Of a stretch of DNA of 64,000 nucleotides, positions 1 to 9,237 are shown one piece after another. The stretch's first letter is position 1; each line of letters starts with the position of its first letter. Source of the DNA: Polynucleobacter sp. es-MAR-4 (GTDB lineage: Bacteria; Pseudomonadota; Gammaproteobacteria; Burkholderiales; Burkholderiaceae); NCBI RefSeq assembly GCF_018882055.1, contig NZ_JACVPF010000001.1, positions 868,001-932,000 on the forward strand, written 5' to 3'. The translations under genes and the position numbers were made by a program. Under the pieces are notes generated by a model. That model searched no databases, had not been told where the DNA came from, and saw only the letters and a program-made list of their open reading frames with translations.

Positions 1-405
1 GTCGCCAGTAGAAATAATCGTCTCCCAACCAGCCTGAGTTGCTTGACAAGCCAGGGTGCCGATCACATCATCCGCTTCAACCCCAGAAACCATCAGAACC
101 GGCCAACCTAGAGCCTTCACCATGGCATGTATAGGTTCAATCTGTTTAACTAAGTCTTCAGGCATGGGAGAGCGATGAGCCTTGTACTCAGAGTACATTT
201 CATCTCGGAAAGTCTTGCCTTTGGCGTCAAAAACACAGGCAATATGATCGGCCTTGAGTTCCGAGCGAGCTCGGCGCATCATGTTGACCATCCCATAGAT
301 TGCCCCGGTTGGGTCACCAGCACCATTTCTGAGGTCTGGCATGGCATGAAAGGCGCGATAGAGGTAGCTAGAACCGTCTACCAACAAGAGTCTATGTTTA
401 GTCAT
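1..405 (-). CDS. polA: DNA polymerase I, N-terminal part (runs off window start)
   Basis: This is the first 135 codons of DNA polymerase I, read on the minus strand; the remainder lies before base 1. DNA polymerase I fills gaps and removes RNA primers in replication and excision repair. Only the 5'-3' exonuclease domain is visible: an opening [16 protein letters not shown] segment, then [20 protein letters not shown] and the metal-binding [10 protein letters not shown] region, followed by STGD. The ATG at 405 gives the usual short N-terminus, [11 protein letters not shown]. No Shine-Dalgarno sequence precedes it; instead a TACGAT hexamer ends six bases upstream, so the mRNA may be leaderless. 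It is divergent from the DUF2782-thrB unit. The identity is secure. Whether the polymerase domain is intact cannot be seen here. Confidence 0.95.
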   Translation of the reverse strand, partial: MTKHRLLLVDGSSYLYRAFHAMPDLRNGAGDPTGAIYGMVNMMRRARSELKADHIACVFDAKGKTFRDEMYSEYKAHRSPMPEDLVKQIEPIHAMVKALGWPVLMVSGVEADDVIGTLACQATQAGWETIISTGD

Positions 406-411
406 ACCGCA

Positions 412-417
412 ATCGTA
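412..417 (-). promoter_or_regulatory. Candidate -10 element of polA
   Basis: On the minus strand TACGAT is followed by TGCGGT and then the polA ATG. The six-base gap would place the transcription start on the start codon. It matches four of six -10 consensus bases and no good -35 is visible, so this is a tentative call that gains weight only because the same arrangement recurs at other genes in the window. Confidence 0.35.
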
Positions 418-486
418 CAATCTAGTTGCTAACTGCCTACAGATCAGGTTCAAATCCCCCTGAAAAGAGGCCTAAAAAGGTGAAAA

Positions 487-894
487 ATGATGCATGCTCT
501 AACTAACTTACTCCACTCTTCCTTGAGCCAAACCCTTGTTCTAACAAGCTTTTTAGTGGCTTTTGCCTCTTTTGGACTGAATTCAGCGCATGCCCAGAAC
601 AATTCTCAAGCGCTAAGCCCATCTGAGTTGCAGCGCATTAATAACCAGCCCCTCGCACCTGCAGTCAGCGCATCTCAATCAACCAATGCGCCTGAAGGTC
701 GTAAACCCAGCTTTCAGCACAAAGAGGCTACTGGTACTGAAATTACCGAATACAAAGATACAAATGCACCCACTCAGGTGGACGTAAAGACGCGCTATAC
801 CAGCTATGAAATGGCACCCCCAGCAACTGTAATGCCTGGCGTTCCAAAAGAAACTGATCTCATCAGCGTACCGAGTATCAGCATTCCTTTTTAA
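487..894 (+). CDS. DUF2782 family secreted or periplasmic protein
   Basis: A 135-residue protein of unknown function. The N-terminus has a hydrophobic stretch at about residues 14-36 ending near AHA, which looks like a Sec signal peptide with cleavage after that Ala, so the protein is probably periplasmic. The rest is polar and rich in Pro, Gln and Asn. The segment TGTEITEYKDTNAPTQVDVK fits the DUF2782 family, whose members often sit beside polA and thrB in Burkholderiales; that placement is seen here. Two adjacent ATGs (487 and 490) are possible and an AAGG-type ribosome site precedes them. It lies 9 bases before thrB and is probably co-transcribed with it. A link to homoserine kinase function is not implied by the sequence. 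Confidence 0.75.
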   Translation: MMHALTNLLHSSLSQTLVLTSFLVAFASFGLNSAHAQNNSQALSPSELQRINNQPLAPAVSASQSTNAPEGRKPSFQHKEATGTEITEYKDTNAPTQVDVKTRYTSYEMAPPATVMPGVPKETDLISVPSISIPF

Positions 895-903
895 TCTTTA
901 GTC

Positions 904-1881
904 ATGGCCGTCTTCACACCTGTTGAATTAAGCGATATCTCTGATTGGATTGCGGCCGATTTTGATATTGGAGAAGCCGTCGATATTCGCGGCATTCATG
1001 GTGGTATCGAGAACTCCAATTTCTTTCTCGATACAGAGAAAGACGGCAAGAAACAAGAATATGTTCTGACTATTTTTGAAAGACTGTCGGCAGAGCAACT
1101 TCCTTACTACTTGGAGTTGATGCGTCACTTGGCTAACAAGGGCATTCCAGTGCCTAAGCCACTTGAAAACAAACAGGGTCAGATTCTATTTGTCCTCAAA
1201 GGCAAGCCTGCAGCCATTGTCAGCAAGCTTCCAGGGCTTTCCCGACTCGCTCCCGAAGCAAGGCATTGCGCCTTGGTAGGTGAGAATTTAGCCAAGATGC
1301 ATTTAGCCAGCACGGACTTTCAGCGCACCCAAGAAAATCTTCGGAGTCTTTCTTGGTGGAAAAAAACAGTACCGCAAGTCTTATCGCATTTAAGTGATGC
1401 ACAAAAAGAATTGCTCACTAGCGAACTGAGTACTCAGGAGAAATTCTTTAGCTCCGCAGACTATGCTTCATTGCCACAAGGTGCAAGTCATTGCGATCTA
1501 TTTCGAGATAATGTGTTGTTCGACCCTCAGGGTGCAAGCGATAGCTCTCAAGATCAGCTCGGCGGCTTCTTCGACTTTTATTTCGCCGGAACGGATAAAT
1601 GGTTATTTGACCTAGCGGTCACTGCGAATGATTGGTGCCTTGCAGATAATAAGCAAGATTTAGATCCTTCTCGCTTCAAGGCATTGATGGACGCATATCA
1701 GCGTGTTCGCCCCCTGACCAGCGAAGAACAAGCAAGCTGGCCCCTGATGATTCGTGCAGCAGCCCTGCGTTTCTGGATTTCACGCCTGTGGGATTTTTAC
1801 TTGCCACGTGACGCTCAAATGCTCACGCCGCACGACCCTCGTCATTTCGAAAACATTCTCTTAAGCCGCAAAGCAATATGA
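904..1881 (+). CDS. thrB: Homoserine kinase (APH-fold type)
   Basis: Homoserine kinase phosphorylates L-homoserine with ATP to O-phosphohomoserine, the penultimate step of threonine synthesis, in the cytoplasm. At 325 residues it is the aminoglycoside-phosphotransferase-fold type found in many beta- and gammaproteobacteria, not the GHMP-fold type of E. coli. The N-terminal lobe contains the GIENSNFFL nucleotide-binding loop near residues 34-42. The catalytic loop HCDLFRDN is at residues 196-203, followed by GFFDFYFAG, which supplies the metal-binding Asp. The stop codon overlaps the next gene's ATG by four bases, so the two are translationally coupled. No leader peptide or attenuator is visible upstream. 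Identity is well supported by motifs, length and neighbours. Confidence 0.93.
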   Translation: MAVFTPVELSDISDWIAADFDIGEAVDIRGIHGGIENSNFFLDTEKDGKKQEYVLTIFERLSAEQLPYYLELMRHLANKGIPVPKPLENKQGQILFVLKGKPAAIVSKLPGLSRLAPEARHCALVGENLAKMHLASTDFQRTQENLRSLSWWKKTVPQVLSHLSDAQKELLTSELSTQEKFFSSADYASLPQGASHCDLFRDNVLFDPQGASDSSQDQLGGFFDFYFAGTDKWLFDLAVTANDWCLADNKQDLDPSRFKALMDAYQRVRPLTSEEQASWPLMIRAAALRFWISRLWDFYLPRDAQMLTPHDPRHFENILLSRKAI

Positions 1882-2660
1882 AACTAAACTCCGTCGCCCC
1901 AAAAGAAGGCTACACCTGGATACGTCAAGGCATTTGGCTGTTCAAGCAAAATCCTTTGGGCTTTTTGATGCTGGTATTCATGTATGTATTTGTGGCGCAG
2001 CTAGCCGTTCTAGTTCCCGTCATCGGCGTCTTTGCGGTCCTGCTATTAACACCCACTTTATCTGTCGGCTTTATGACTGCCTGTCGGCAAGCAATCCAAA
2101 AAGAACGCATTCGTCCATCGGTGTATGTGATTGCTCTCCAATCGACTCCCTTAATTCGTAAACGCATTCTTCAATTGGGCTTGATCTATGCCGCGCTTAT
2201 TCTGGCTCTCAGCTGTATCTTAAGTATGTTGGTGGATTTTGAGTTGCTTATCCCACTCATGACGAACGACAAACCCATTACTCCAGAGGTAGTGCGTCAG
2301 ATTTATCTCATTCTATTTTTTGGCGGCCTGCTTTATGTGCCGGTAGCAATGCTGATGTGGTTCTCTCCAGTACTCGTTGCCTGGGCTGATATGTCAGTAG
2401 CGCAGGCACTCTTTTCTAGCGCTATTGCTTGCTGGGCAAATCGTGGCGCCTTCTTTTTGTATATTGCGATTTGGGGTGCAATCTTAATTGCCATTCCCCT
2501 AACGATTGGCTCCATCCTTGATGCTGTGGATTTAGGCCAAGCAGCATCATTTATCATCGCCCCGATTTCTATGGCAGGACTCACTGTTATGCACTGCTCT
2601 TTCTTTGCCACTTGGAAAGCCTGCTTTGCTGAAAAAGAATCAGCAACTTTGATTGCTTAG
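1878..2660 (+). CDS. BPSS1780-type integral membrane protein
   Basis: A 260-residue inner-membrane protein of unknown function. The first 30 residues are soluble and contain a GYTWIRQGIWLFKQNPLGF segment typical of the BPSS1780 family, which is usual downstream of thrB in Burkholderiales. About six hydrophobic segments follow, at roughly 30-50, 50-72, 98-120, 140-165, 190-215 and 222-245. No catalytic motif or binding site could be recognised. The ATG lies within the last codons of thrB (ATGA overlap), so expression is coupled to that gene. The family resemblance rests on the N-terminal motif and the context; the biochemical role is unknown. Confidence 0.75.
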   Translation: MKLNSVAPKEGYTWIRQGIWLFKQNPLGFLMLVFMYVFVAQLAVLVPVIGVFAVLLLTPTLSVGFMTACRQAIQKERIRPSVYVIALQSTPLIRKRILQLGLIYAALILALSCILSMLVDFELLIPLMTNDKPITPEVVRQIYLILFFGGLLYVPVAMLMWFSPVLVAWADMSVAQALFSSAIACWANRGAFFLYIAIWGAILIAIPLTIGSILDAVDLGQAASFIIAPISMAGLTVMHCSFFATWKACFAEKESATLIA

Positions 2661-2681
2661 CCTCTTATTTAAATTACCCAA

Positions 2682-5069
2682 TCAGTCTATCGCAGCAAGC
2701 TTAGCAATACTGAGCTGTAGCCATTTGACACCATGGCGCTTGAAGTTCACCTGAGCGCGCGCATCAGCGTCATTCCCCTCTAAGCCGGTCACGCGCCCCT
2801 CACCAAACTTGGTGTGGAAAACATTCTGCCCAATCGTAAACGGGTAATTACCTCGCGGAGGTGAAGCCATCCTGGTTACTGACGTAGACGCAGAGCCAAC
2901 ACGCCCGATTTGTCTTGCAGGTCGCTCACGCTCATTGCCGGAATCAAAGAAGTCATTAGATCCAAACTCGCGCTGACGCGTGTAGCCATCTTGCCAAGTT
3001 GATCCTGAACGACCACTGTTTCCACCGGTAGCGCTACCCCAGCGTGCATCCTTCACTTTTGGTGTGAGCCACTTTAATGAATCAGATGGCAATTCTTCTA
3101 AGAAGCGAGATGGCATGTTGTAGCGCACTTGACCGTGCAGCATCCGTGACTGGGTGTGAGAGAGGTAGAGGCGCTCCTTGGCGCGAGTAATCGCGACATA
3201 CATTAAGCGTCGCTCTTCTTCCAAACCATTCTGTTCGTTGATGCTGTTCTCATGAGGGAACAGACCCTCCTCTAAGCCCGTAATGAATACAGAGGTGAAC
3301 TCCAAACCTTTAGCAGAGTGCACTGTCATCAGCTGCACAGCGTCTTGACCTGCCTGGGCCTGGTTATCGCCGGCCTCAAGTGAGGCATGAGAGAGAAAGG
3401 CTGCTAGTGGCGAGACCTCTACTACGCCAGGCGCATTCTCACCCGGTAGCGTGGCTGCAGTAGCATCTTGGCCATAACCCTCTTCCGCAATAAATGCAGT
3501 TGCGGCATTAATGAGTTCTTGTAAGTTTTCTACACGATCTTGACCTTCACGCTCTGAAAGGTAGTGCTGAATCAAGCCACTATGTTGAATCACAAACTCC
3601 ACCGTCTCGGGCAAGGTGTTATGGCGAGTGGCTTCACGCATGTGATCAACCAAACGCACAAAACCACCTAATGCTGCGCCCGCCTTACCATCCAATGTTG
3701 ATGCAGCCAAATACAAAGAACTGTTTTGCGCACGGGCCGCATCTTGCACAGCTTCAATCGATCTTGCTCCAATACCGCGCGTCGGAAAGTTTACTACGCG
3801 TGAGAAGGAAGTGTCATCGTTTGGATTTTCTAAAAGACGGAGGTAAGCCAAAGCGTGTTTAATCTCGGCGCGCTCAAAGAAGCGCAGTCCACCATATACA
3901 CGATACGGAATTGCCGCAGAAAATAAGGCGTGCTCGATGATGCGTGACTGAGCATTGCTGCGATAGAGCAGGGCAATTTCAGTACGCTTGATGCCACTGT
4001 TTACTAAAGCCTTGATCTCATCTACAAGCCAAGCGGCTTCAGCATGATCACTTGGCGCATCATATATGCGGACTGGCTCGCCATGACCTGCATCGGTGCG
4101 CAGGTTTTTTCCTAAACGATCCGTGTTGTTGGAAATCAGATAGTTAGCTGTATCCAAGATATGGCCGTGCGAACGGTAGTTCTGCTCAAGCTTGACCATC
4201 ATTGGGTGATATTGCTTTTCATAAAGGCGCATGTTTTCTACGTCTGCACCACGGAAAGCATAAATACTTTGATCATCATCACCCACAGCAAAGACTGCAC
4301 TACTTCCCATGCCGCTGACATTCACGCGACTAGCATCATGGCCAGAAAGTAATTTGAGCCAGGCGTATTGCAAGGCGTTGGTATCTTGGAACTCATCAAT
4401 CAAGATATGACGGAAGCGCTCTTGATAGTGCGTGCGAATCGCTTCGTTGTGTTTAAGCAATTCATAGCTACGTAATAAAAGTTCAGCAAAGTCGACTACG
4501 CCTTCGCGTTGGCATTGCTCATCGTAAGCTTCATACAACTGAGCCATCTTGGCCTGAAAATCATCCCCTACGGATAATTCTTTGGCGCGCTGACCTCGCT
4601 CTTTGGCATGCGCAATAAAGTATTGCAACTGCTTAGCAGGATATTTCTCATCATCAACCTTTAAGCCCTTCAAAAGACGCTTAATGGCAGAAAGCTGATC
4701 TTGGGTGTCCAGAATCTGGAAAGTCGATGGTAAACCTGCTTCTTTGTAATGGGCACGCAGTAAGCGGTTACAAAGACCGTGGAAAGTACCGATCCACATA
4801 CCCCGAGTATTAATGGGCAACATGGCGCTTAAGCGCAACATCATCTCCTTGGCGGCCTTATTGGTGAAGGTCACGGCGAGGACGCCAATAGGCGAAACCT
4901 GGCCCGTTTGGATCAACCAGGCTATACGGGTCGTGAGGACGCGGGTTTTTCCACTGCCTGCACCAGCCAAAATCAGGGCTGACTGGGCCTGGCCATTTGA
5001 ATTGACAGGCGGGAGGGTCACTGCCTCGCGTTGTTCTGGATTAAGGTTTGCGAGCAAGTCTGAGTACAT
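2682..5069 (-). CDS. uvrD: UvrD/PcrA-type superfamily 1 DNA helicase
   Basis: An ATP-dependent 3'-5' helicase of 795 residues, acting in nucleotide-excision and mismatch repair and in clearing RecA filaments. Motifs are complete and in order: Q-motif LNPEQREAV near residue 10, Walker A AGAGSGKT at 35-42, motif Ia [11 protein letters not shown], motif [12 protein letters not shown], motif [18 protein letters not shown], motif IV QNYRS, motif [15 protein letters not shown] and motif [13 protein letters not shown]. The Gly/Arg/Ser-rich stretch before the C-terminal Tudor-like segment ([15 protein letters not shown]) is normal for the family. At 795 residues it is somewhat longer than the E. coli enzyme. 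It is divergent from valS, with only 24 bases between the start codons, and a perfect TATAAT ends seven bases before its ATG. Confidence 0.95.
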   Translation of the reverse strand: MYSDLLANLNPEQREAVTLPPVNSNGQAQSALILAGAGSGKTRVLTTRIAWLIQTGQVSPIGVLAVTFTNKAAKEMMLRLSAMLPINTRGMWIGTFHGLCNRLLRAHYKEAGLPSTFQILDTQDQLSAIKRLLKGLKVDDEKYPAKQLQYFIAHAKERGQRAKELSVGDDFQAKMAQLYEAYDEQCQREGVVDFAELLLRSYELLKHNEAIRTHYQERFRHILIDEFQDTNALQYAWLKLLSGHDASRVNVSGMGSSAVFAVGDDDQSIYAFRGADVENMRLYEKQYHPMMVKLEQNYRSHGHILDTANYLISNNTDRLGKNLRTDAGHGEPVRIYDAPSDHAEAAWLVDEIKALVNSGIKRTEIALLYRSNAQSRIIEHALFSAAIPYRVYGGLRFFERAEIKHALAYLRLLENPNDDTSFSRVVNFPTRGIGARSIEAVQDAARAQNSSLYLAASTLDGKAGAALGGFVRLVDHMREATRHNTLPETVEFVIQHSGLIQHYLSEREGQDRVENLQELINAATAFIAEEGYGQDATAATLPGENAPGVVEVSPLAAFLSHASLEAGDNQAQAGQDAVQLMTVHSAKGLEFTSVFITGLEEGLFPHENSINEQNGLEEERRLMYVAITRAKERLYLSHTQSRMLHGQVRYNMPSRFLEELPSDSLKWLTPKVKDARWGSATGGNSGRSGSTWQDGYTRQREFGSNDFFDSGNERERPARQIGRVGSASTSVTRMASPPRGNYPFTIGQNVFHTKFGEGRVTGLEGNDADARAQVNFKRHGVKWLQLSIAKLAAID

Positions 5070-5075
5070 CGCCCC

Positions 5076-5085
5076 AATTATAATT
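5076..5085. promoter_or_regulatory. Symmetric -10 element shared by uvrD and valS
   Basis: AATTATAATT is its own reverse complement and contains a perfect TATAAT on each strand: 5079-5084 on plus, 5077-5082 on minus. It is centred in the 24-base gap between the divergent starts. The minus hexamer ends seven bases before the uvrD ATG and the plus hexamer nine bases before the valS ATG. Neither strand shows a strong -35. A single melted region could therefore serve both genes. Confidence 0.65.
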
Positions 5086-5093
5086 TGCCTCTT

Positions 5094-7985
5094 ATGCCAA
5101 ATGCTTCGAATACCCCTAATTCACCAGCGGCCAGTTCCTTAGACGAACTAGCTAAATCCTACGAACCCGCCCCAATTGAAGCTTATTGGGGCCCGGAATG
5201 GGAACGCCGAGGCATTGCCGACGCTTCCCTGGATGAGGGTAAGGGAGATTTCTCGATTCAATTGCCGCCACCAAATGTGACAGGCACCCTTCATATGGGT
5301 CACGCATTCAATCAAACCATCATGGATGGCTTAGTGCGTCATGCTCGTATGTCTGGAAAAAATACCTTATGGGTTCCGGGTACCGATCACGCTGGTATTG
5401 CAACGCAAATCGTTGTTGAGCGTCAACTCGATGCACAAAAAGTTTCTCGTCACGATTTAGGTCGTGAGAAATTCTTAGAAAAAGTGTGGGAGTGGAAAGA
5501 AACTTCCGGCAATACGATTACTCGTCAAATTCGTCGCTTAGGTGCGTCAATTGATTGGGGTAAAGAATATTTCACGATGGACAGCAAGATGTCCAAAGCG
5601 GTTGTCGAAGTATTTGTTCGCTTGCATGAGCAAGGATTAATTTACCGCGGCAAACGTTTAGTGAACTGGGATCCTGTTTTGGGAACTGCAGTCTCCGATC
5701 TAGAAGTAGTGAGCGAAGAAGAAGACGGCTCCATGTGGCACATCCGCTATCCATTGTCAGATGGCTCCGGACACCTGACCGTTGCCACCACTCGCCCGGA
5801 GACCTTATTGGGTGACGTGGCCGTCATGGTCAACCCAGAGGACGAGCGCTACAAACACCTGATTGGCAAGTCAGTAAAGCTGCCGCTGTGCGATCGCGAA
5901 ATTCCAATCATTGCAGATGATTATGTTGATTTAGCTTTTGGTACTGGCGTAGTGAAAGTGACGCCTGCGCATGACTTCAACGACTATGCCGTCGGACAAC
6001 GCCACCAATTGCCACTCATTAATATTTTGACACTCGATGCCAAGATTAATGAAAATGCGCCTGCTGTCTATCAAGGTCTTGAGCGTTTTGCTGCACGCAA
6101 ACAAATCGTTGCCGATTTAGATACAGCTGGATTACTAGAAAAAGTGCAGCCACATAAATTGATGGTGCCACGTGGCGATCGTACTCAAACCATTATTGAG
6201 CCCATGCTCACCGACCAATGGTTTGTTGCAGTCTCAAAGCCAAGCCCTGATAACAAATATCAACCAGGCTCATCCATTGCTGGCGCCGCATTAGATGCCG
6301 TTACCAAAGGCGATATCAAGCTCGTTCCAGAAAACTGGATTAGCACTTACACACAGTGGCTAGAGAACATTCAAGACTGGTGTATCTCGCGCCAACTCTG
6401 GTGGGGCCATCAAATCCCCGCCTGGTACGGTGATGATGGGCAGATCTTTGTCGCTCGCTCTGAAGAAGAAGCCACAGCTAAAGCTGCTGCTGCCGGATAC
6501 AAAGGTCAACTCAACCGCGACCCTGATGTTTTAGACACTTGGTTTAGCTCTGCTCTAGTGCCTTTTAGCTCTTTAGGTTGGCCAGAAGAAACGCCCGCCC
6601 TCAACCACTTCCTGCCATCCTCGGTACTGGTAACTGGCTTTGACATCATCTTCTTCTGGGTAGCCAGAATGGTGATGATGACTTGCCATTTCACAGGCAA
6701 GGTGCCATTCAATACCGTTTATGTACACGGCTTAGTACGTGATGCGGAAGGTCAGAAGATGAGCAAGTCCAAAGGAAATACTTTGGATCCAATCGATCTC
6801 ATTGATGGCATCAAGATTGAAGACTTAGTTGCTAAGCGCACCACCGGCTTGATGAATCCTAAGCAAGCTGAAAGCATTGGCAAGAAAACTAAGAAAGAAT
6901 TTCCGGAAGGTATTCCGGCGTTTGGCACGGATGCTCTACGCTTTACTTTTGCCTCGCTTGCATCGCTGGGTCGCAACATTAACTTTGACCAGAAGCGCTG
7001 TGAGGGTTATCGCAACTTCTGCAATAAGCTCTGGAACGCTACACGCTTCGTGCTGATGAACTGCCCTGGCAATGATCAAGAAAACGGTTTTGCTCCTTGT
7101 GACAACCAATGTGGTCCAGAAGGGCAACTAGACTTCTCGCCAGCAGACCGATGGATTGTTTCTCTGCTGCAAAGAACCGAGGCTGATGTTGCCAAGGGTT
7201 TCCAAAACTATCGCTTCGATAATATTGCTACCAGTATTTATCAGTTTGTTTGGGATGAGTATTGCGATTGGTATTTGGAGCTAGCCAAGGTTCAACTGCA
7301 AACCGGTACCCCCGCGCAGCAACGCGCTACTCGCCGCACCCTTCTGCGCGTTTTGGAAACTATCTTGCGCATGGCTCATCCACTAATTCCATTCATTACT
7401 GAAACCCTCTGGCAAACTGTTGGGCCTAAGGTTGGTAAGGAGTTGGCCAAGCAAGATAAACAAACCATTGCTCTGCAGCCCTACCCTGTTGCTCAGCTCG
7501 ATAAGATTGATGAGCAGAGCGAAGCTTGGGTGACCCAGATTAAATCGATTGTGGATGCTTGTCGTAATTTGCGTGGCGAGATGCAAGTCTCCCCTGCACT
7601 CAAAGTGCCTCTTTGGATTAGTGGGCCACAGGACTTCCTGAAACAGGCGAGCCCTTACTTGACTGCATTAGCCAAACTATCCGAAGTCAAAATCTACGAT
7701 GATGAATCCGCCCTTGAAAAGGATGCTCCAGGCGCACCAATGGCCTTAGTTGGCAATCTCAAGTTATTACTCAAAATTGAAGTGGACGTCGCAGCTGAAA
7801 GAATTCGTCTAGGCAAAGAAATTGAGCGCCTAGCCAATGAAATTAGTAAAGCCCGCAGCAAGCTTGGTAACGAAAGCTTCGTAGCTCGCGCCCCAGAAGA
7901 GGTAGTCGCCCAAGAGAAGCAGCGTCTTGCTGGCTTTGAGCAAAACCATGAGAAGCTTGTTGCACAATTAGAGCGACTGAAATAA
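5094..7985 (+). CDS. valS: Valine--tRNA ligase
   Basis: A class Ia aminoacyl-tRNA synthetase that charges tRNA-Val. It is 963 residues from the ATG at 5094; a TTG three codons upstream would overlap the promoter and is less likely. The HIGH signature appears as HMGH in [16 protein letters not shown]. The editing (CP1) domain carries [15 protein letters not shown] and [16 protein letters not shown]. The KMSKS loop is [10 protein letters not shown]. The C-terminus ends in the coiled-coil arm expected for ValRS (from about residue 895, rich in Lys, Glu and Arg). No T-box or leader is visible, and the predicted leader is only 1-3 bases. galU follows after 28 bases and may be co-transcribed. Identification is certain. 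Confidence 0.97.
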   Translation: MPNASNTPNSPAASSLDELAKSYEPAPIEAYWGPEWERRGIADASLDEGKGDFSIQLPPPNVTGTLHMGHAFNQTIMDGLVRHARMSGKNTLWVPGTDHAGIATQIVVERQLDAQKVSRHDLGREKFLEKVWEWKETSGNTITRQIRRLGASIDWGKEYFTMDSKMSKAVVEVFVRLHEQGLIYRGKRLVNWDPVLGTAVSDLEVVSEEEDGSMWHIRYPLSDGSGHLTVATTRPETLLGDVAVMVNPEDERYKHLIGKSVKLPLCDREIPIIADDYVDLAFGTGVVKVTPAHDFNDYAVGQRHQLPLINILTLDAKINENAPAVYQGLERFAARKQIVADLDTAGLLEKVQPHKLMVPRGDRTQTIIEPMLTDQWFVAVSKPSPDNKYQPGSSIAGAALDAVTKGDIKLVPENWISTYTQWLENIQDWCISRQLWWGHQIPAWYGDDGQIFVARSEEEATAKAAAAGYKGQLNRDPDVLDTWFSSALVPFSSLGWPEETPALNHFLPSSVLVTGFDIIFFWVARMVMMTCHFTGKVPFNTVYVHGLVRDAEGQKMSKSKGNTLDPIDLIDGIKIEDLVAKRTTGLMNPKQAESIGKKTKKEFPEGIPAFGTDALRFTFASLASLGRNINFDQKRCEGYRNFCNKLWNATRFVLMNCPGNDQENGFAPCDNQCGPEGQLDFSPADRWIVSLLQRTEADVAKGFQNYRFDNIATSIYQFVWDEYCDWYLELAKVQLQTGTPAQQRATRRTLLRVLETILRMAHPLIPFITETLWQTVGPKVGKELAKQDKQTIALQPYPVAQLDKIDEQSEAWVTQIKSIVDACRNLRGEMQVSPALKVPLWISGPQDFLKQASPYLTALAKLSEVKIYDDESALEKDAPGAPMALVGNLKLLLKIEVDVAAERIRLGKEIERLANEISKARSKLGNESFVARAPEEVVAQEKQRLAGFEQNHEKLVAQLERLK

Positions 7986-8013
7986 AGCAGCGTTAAAACT
8001 GATAGGAATCGCC

Positions 8014-8898
8014 ATGCCTTTAAGCACTAAAGCCGTTACCAAAGCTGTATTCCCTGTTGCAGGCCTCGGCACACGCTTTTTGCCGGCCACCAAGGCTAGC
8101 CCAAAAGAGATGCTCAATGTGGTGGATAAGCCCCTCATTCAGTATGCGGTTGAGGAAGCAATTGCTGCCGGTATCACTGAAATGATCTTTGTTACCGGTC
8201 GCAGCAAACGCGCCATCGAAGATCACTTTGATAAAGCTTATGAATTAGAGGCTGAACTCGAAGCAAAAAATAAGCAGGCTCTACTTGAGATCGTGCGCAG
8301 CGTGAAGCCAAGCCATGTGGATTGTGTTTATGTTCGTCAACCTGAGGCGCTTGGCTTAGGTCATGCTGTCTTGTGCGCAGAAAAACTTGTTCGTGACGAA
8401 CCCTTCGCCATCATCCTTGCGGATGACCTGCTAGACGGTCAGCCTCCAGTACTCAAGCAGATGCTTAAAGTGTTTGATGAGCAAAATGGTTCAGTCTTGG
8501 CGGTAGAAAAAATTGACCCTTCAAAAAGCAGTTCCTACGGCATTATTTCCGGAGCGGAAGTATCTAAAGGGATCTATCGTTTAAATGGAATTGTGGAGAA
8601 GCCGCAACCCAAAGACGCGCCATCTAACTTAGCGGTAGTTGGTCGCTATGTTCTGTCGTCCGATATTTTTAACCACATTCGCAATCTTAAGCCGGGTGCC
8701 GGTGGCGAAATTCAGCTGACTGATGCGATTGCCTCTTTGCTTAAGGAAGAGTCGGTATTTGCTTATGAATACGATGGCGTTCGTTATGACTGCGGAAGCA
8801 AGCTGGGTTACCTCAAGGCCTCAGTAGAGTTTGCTTTACGTCATCCAGAGGTCAAAACTGAGTTTGCGGCTTACCTGAAGAGTCGCTCTTTAACCTGA
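8014..8898 (+). CDS. galU: UTP--glucose-1-phosphate uridylyltransferase
   Basis: It makes UDP-glucose from UTP and glucose-1-phosphate, feeding LPS, exopolysaccharide and other glycan synthesis. At 294 residues it matches the family length. The nucleotide-binding signature [16 protein letters not shown] is near the N-terminus, followed by [16 protein letters not shown]; the sugar-phosphate site includes [19 protein letters not shown] and the metal-binding [18 protein letters not shown] ribosome site lies just before the ATG. It sits 28 bases downstream of valS and is followed by a strong terminator, so it probably ends the valS unit. No glycan gene cluster surrounds it. Confidence 0.96.
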   Translation: MPLSTKAVTKAVFPVAGLGTRFLPATKASPKEMLNVVDKPLIQYAVEEAIAAGITEMIFVTGRSKRAIEDHFDKAYELEAELEAKNKQALLEIVRSVKPSHVDCVYVRQPEALGLGHAVLCAEKLVRDEPFAIILADDLLDGQPPVLKQMLKVFDEQNGSVLAVEKIDPSKSSSYGIISGAEVSKGIYRLNGIVEKPQPKDAPSNLAVVGRYVLSSDIFNHIRNLKPGAGGEIQLTDAIASLLKEESVFAYEYDGVRYDCGSKLGYLKASVEFALRHPEVKTEFAAYLKSRSLT

Positions 8899-8930
8899 GG
8901 CTAACAACCTACACCTCGCAAGAGGAAAAC

Positions 8931-8967
8931 AAAAAAGGCAGAAATCACTCTCTGCCTTTTTTGTTTT
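8931..8967. terminator. Rho-independent terminator after galU
   Basis: A 12-base stem, AAAAAAGGCAGA (8931-8942) paired with TCTGCCTTTTTT (8951-8962), has an eight-base loop and a T-rich tail. The A-rich 5' arm makes it usable from both strands, so it can also end the alaS-tusA transcript arriving on minus. Nearly the same hairpin recurs at 53980. Confidence 0.85.
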
Positions 8968-8997
8968 ATGCTGGAATTGTTCAGCGCTTAGTACTCG

Positions 8998-9237
8998 TTA
9001 TCTTCTCTTAAGGAAGAAAACCAATACATCACCCTCAGTTGTGCTGGACAAGAGTTCATTTCCAGTCTGCTTTGCGAATGCAGGAAAGTCATGGGCCGCA
9101 CCAGAATCCGTTGCCTTCACTTTGAGCACTTCGCCAGACTGCATTGTGGCTAAAGCTTTCTTGGTACGCAAAATAGGAAGTGGGCAGTTCATGCCAATGG
9201 CATCAACCTCGAGGTTAAATTCGATGGCATCGCTCAC
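8998..9237 (-). CDS. TusA/SirA family sulfur-carrier protein
   Basis: A 79-residue protein of the TusA/SirA/YeeD fold, which carries persulfide sulfur on a conserved cysteine for tRNA thiolation or other sulfur transfer. The signature [12 protein letters not shown] starts at about residue 19 and includes the essential Cys-Pro-x-Pro. [19 protein letters not shown] matches the second half of the fold. The start is a GTG whose bases overlap the TGA stop of alaS by four, so translation is coupled to alaS. That pairing is common in betaproteobacteria. Whether it is the TusA acting on 2-thiouridine cannot be decided without TusBCDE, none of which is in the window. Confidence 0.85.
   Translation of the reverse strand: MSDAIEFNLEVDAIGMNCPLPILRTKKALATMQSGEVLKVKATDSGAAHDFPAFAKQTGNELLSSTTEGDVLVFFLKRR

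Noticed and set aside
5085..5093. TTG start of valS three codons upstream of the ATG
   Set aside because: It falls on the last base of the -10 element and would demand an mRNA start upstream of it; the ATG at 5094 gives a normal N-terminus.
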